From the NCBI GenBank assembly GCA_016929955.1, contig JAFGHU010000073.1, forward strand, positions 1 through 51,862: a stretch of DNA of 51,862 nucleotides, written 5' to 3'. The position numbers and the translations under genes were made by a program. This DNA comes from Bacteroidales bacterium. Its GTDB lineage: Bacteria; Bacteroidota; Bacteroidia; Bacteroidales; UBA12170. Position 1 is the stretch's first letter, and the number at the start of each line of letters is the position of its first letter. The notes beneath the pieces were generated by a model. It searched no databases and was not told the DNA's origin. It worked only from the letters and a program-made list of their open reading frames with translations. Positions 49,685-51,862 of this stretch are shown here, in pieces.

Positions 49685-49718
49685 TTGAATATTATGAGTA
49701 TATTTGTTTAATATTCAA
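49685..49718. promoter_or_regulatory. Promoter TATATTTG bracketed by an inverted-repeat operator candidate
   Basis: TTGAATATTA (49685-49694) and TAATATTCAA (49709-49718) are perfect 10-bp arms; -7 element TATATTTG at 49699-49706 lies in the spacer. Confidence 0.6.
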
Positions 49719-49733
49719 ATAAACCTGAAGAAT

Positions 49734-51005
49734 ATGAAGATTGTTTTTGAAAATATTAGAAAATACAATACTTGGGATGGCATTCCATTTAGTATTGGTT
49801 TTGTGCGAAATGCGTATTTGGAGCAGGTTAAAAGATACTTTGGTAGCAAGCTGATAAAAGTCATTGTTGGACAAAGACGCGCAGGGAAAAGCTATTTGCT
49901 TCGACAGATAATACATCTTTTAATTGCTGAATACCAGGTAAATAACAAAAATATTTTTTACTTAAATAAAGAATTCATTGCATTTGATGAAATCAATACT
50001 GCGAGCGATTTAGACGAATTGTTTCAGTATTACAAGACAAAACTTAAAGTAGAAGGGAAAATTTATATTTTTCTGGATGAAATTCAAAATATTGAAAAAT
50101 GGGAAAAATTTGTCAATTCCTACTCTCAGGATTTTAGCAATGAATATGAATTATTTATCAGTGGTTCCAATTCAAATTTATTATCAGGAGAGCTAGCCAC
50201 CTTGTTGTCAGGAAGGTATGTTGAATTTGTAGCTTACCCTTTTAGCCTTTTGGAATTTTCAAACTATCACAAATTGGCTTTAGGTAAAGCGTCTTTTATT
50301 CGCTATTTAAAAACCGGAGGGCTTCCTGAGTTACTCAATTTTGAAGATAACGAGATTAAAAGACATTATATTGAAGATTTAAAAAATACGATTATACTTA
50401 GGGATATCATTCAACGAAAAAAAATAAAGGACACGGAATTACTTGAAGATGTCTTTAAATTTTTAATTACAAATATTGGAAACCAAACTTCATTATTGAG
50501 TTTGGTTAAATATTTTAAAAGCAAACAGAGAAAAACGAATTACGAAACAATTTCCAGTTATGTTAGTCATTTAACTGAAACATTTGTCATTCACGAAGTC
50601 TCCAGATATGATATTAGAGGAAAGCAAGTATTAAGTGGCGAGAAAAAGTATTATTTGAATGATTTATCCTTTAAGAATTACATATTTGGATATTATCCTT
50701 CAGATATGGGTTATCATTTGGAAAATTTTGTGTATTTAAAATTAAAACGAAATGGATATATCGTTACCATTGGTAAACTTGCGGCAAAAGAAATTGATTT
50801 TATTGCAGAGAAGTCAGGCAAAACCTTATATGTACAAGTTGCCTATTTGCTTAATAGCCATGAAGTCATAGAACGTGAATTTGGTAATTTATTGATGATT
50901 GATGATAATCACGAGAAAATTGTTATTTCAATGGATGATATTCAATTTGCCAACGAAAAAGGAATAAAGCATCTGCGACCATGGGAATTTTTAAATGAAG
51001 TATAG
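49734..51005 (+). CDS. AAA ATPase with DUF4143-type C-terminus
   Basis: GQRRAGKSYLLRQI Walker A, IYIFLDEIQNIEKWEKFV Walker B, ISGSNSNLLSGELATLLSGR sensor region, C-terminal KEIDFIAEKSGKTLYVQVAY. Start trimmed from 49704. Confidence 0.88.
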   Translation: MKIVFENIRKYNTWDGIPFSIGFVRNAYLEQVKRYFGSKLIKVIVGQRRAGKSYLLRQIIHLLIAEYQVNNKNIFYLNKEFIAFDEINTASDLDELFQYYKTKLKVEGKIYIFLDEIQNIEKWEKFVNSYSQDFSNEYELFISGSNSNLLSGELATLLSGRYVEFVAYPFSLLEFSNYHKLALGKASFIRYLKTGGLPELLNFEDNEIKRHYIEDLKNTIILRDIIQRKKIKDTELLEDVFKFLITNIGNQTSLLSLVKYFKSKQRKTNYETISSYVSHLTETFVIHEVSRYDIRGKQVLSGEKKYYLNDLSFKNYIFGYYPSDMGYHLENFVYLKLKRNGYIVTIGKLAAKEIDFIAEKSGKTLYVQVAYLLNSHEVIEREFGNLLMIDDNHEKIVISMDDIQFANEKGIKHLRPWEFLNEV

Positions 51006-51123
51006 TCTTTCAAATGATTAACCAGTAACGTTCCTGTAGAAAAACAAAAAACTATCATTTTTTAAATTCAACTTTTTAATGCAATTTTGTGTTTTACTGT
51101 ATTAGCAGCGAAAAATAATCACA

Positions 51124-51862
51124 ATGAAAATCTTGACAACAGCTATGAAAAAAGAAATACTTGTAATTGGCATTTTGATACTGAGTTTCAATATCTGGGC
51201 TCAAGAAATGTACGTATTCAATGAAAAAGATCAAGCACAATTAACACAAACAGGAGCAGAGCATTTGGCTTCTTTGGCTTTTCATTGCATACAAACGGAA
51301 TATCCAAATAAATTGGGGCATGTCATTTTAGATTCCATACAAGTGCGTGCGCCTATGGATTTACATCCTGCATTTTATGGATGTTTCGATTGGCATTCGT
51401 CGGTTCACGGTCATTGGATGTTGGTTAAGCTGCTTAAATTATTTCCTGAGATGAATAATGCCGACGCTATTAAAGCGGCCATCAATCAAAATATAAGCGC
51501 CAAAAATATTCTGGCCGAAGTGGATTATATGAAAGCGCCTTTGCACAGCAATTACGAAAGAACCTATGGTTGGGCTTGGATTTTTCAATTGGCCAATGAA
51601 TTGAAAACCTGGGACAATCCACAAGCAAAAATCTGGCTTGCTAACTTACAGCCTTTGGTAGATCATTTAAAAGCGAATTTGATGGATTATCTTCCGAAAC
51701 AAACCTATCCAATTCGCACAGGCGTTCATCCAAATACGGCATTTGCCTTGGGTTTTGCTTTGGATTATGCTGATGTAATTGGCGACAAAGAATTTAAAAT
51801 GCTGTTGATAAAAAGAAGCAAGGACTATTTTATGGCCGATAAAAATTATCCTGCCTATTTGG
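51124..51862 (+). CDS. DUF2891-like exported protein, partial (C-terminus outside window)
   Basis: Signal peptide, then HPAFYGCFDWHSSVHGHWMLVKLLKLFP...YGWAWIFQLANEL...YPIRTGVHPNTAFALGFALDYA. Confidence 0.8.
   Translation, partial: MKILTTAMKKEILVIGILILSFNIWAQEMYVFNEKDQAQLTQTGAEHLASLAFHCIQTEYPNKLGHVILDSIQVRAPMDLHPAFYGCFDWHSSVHGHWMLVKLLKLFPEMNNADAIKAAINQNISAKNILAEVDYMKAPLHSNYERTYGWAWIFQLANELKTWDNPQAKIWLANLQPLVDHLKANLMDYLPKQTYPIRTGVHPNTAFALGFALDYADVIGDKEFKMLLIKRSKDYFMADKNYPAYL

Noticed and set aside
49704-51005. DUF4143-type ATPase plus KilA-N gene as a possible defence island
   Set aside because: They are separated by priA, with no nuclease, methyltransferase, toxin or other defence gene nearby; single genes do not support a system call.

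Overview
This is a ~51.9 kb chromosomal window from a Bacteroidota genome, probably a Bacteroidales/Marinilabiliales-like lineage; that placement is an inference from gene content, mevalonate-pathway genes and TAnnTTTG promoter elements. Most of the window is dense, conserved housekeeping sequence. Recognised genes include tatC (partial), panC, panD, rfaE2-like, radA, proS, mazG, guaB, a SurA/parvulin cluster, a pab folate cluster, birA, pyrE, dnaN, a DagK-like lipid kinase, an ABC-F ATPase, mvaD plus a mevalonate kinase-like gene, a def-like gene, an M17 aminopeptidase, frr and priA. No rRNA, tRNA, CRISPR array, transposase or prophage was recognised, and no convincing multi-gene undescribed system was found. 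The observations most worth a second look are: (i) degenerate palindromic intergenic repeats at 2263-2372, 41096-41175 and 49438-49532; (ii) a TPR sensor kinase whose H-box phosphoacceptor His appears to be Tyr (GYDLKNP); (iii) a decayed pentapeptide-repeat gene in a ~1 kb decay zone; (iv) a Tat-signal Fe-S protein translationally coupled to an aldehyde:ferredoxin oxidoreductase-family enzyme; (v) an extremely Tyr-rich lipoprotein with a Ser/Asn/Arg-rich tail; (vi) a perfect 10-bp inverted repeat bracketing the promoter of a DUF4143-type ATPase; (vii) near-leaderless promoter/start arrangements at panD and a DUF819-like gene; (viii) an orphan minus-strand terminator-like hairpin and an 18-codon ORF upstream of a KilA-N gene. 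All calls come from reading the sequence by eye; no database search was run.
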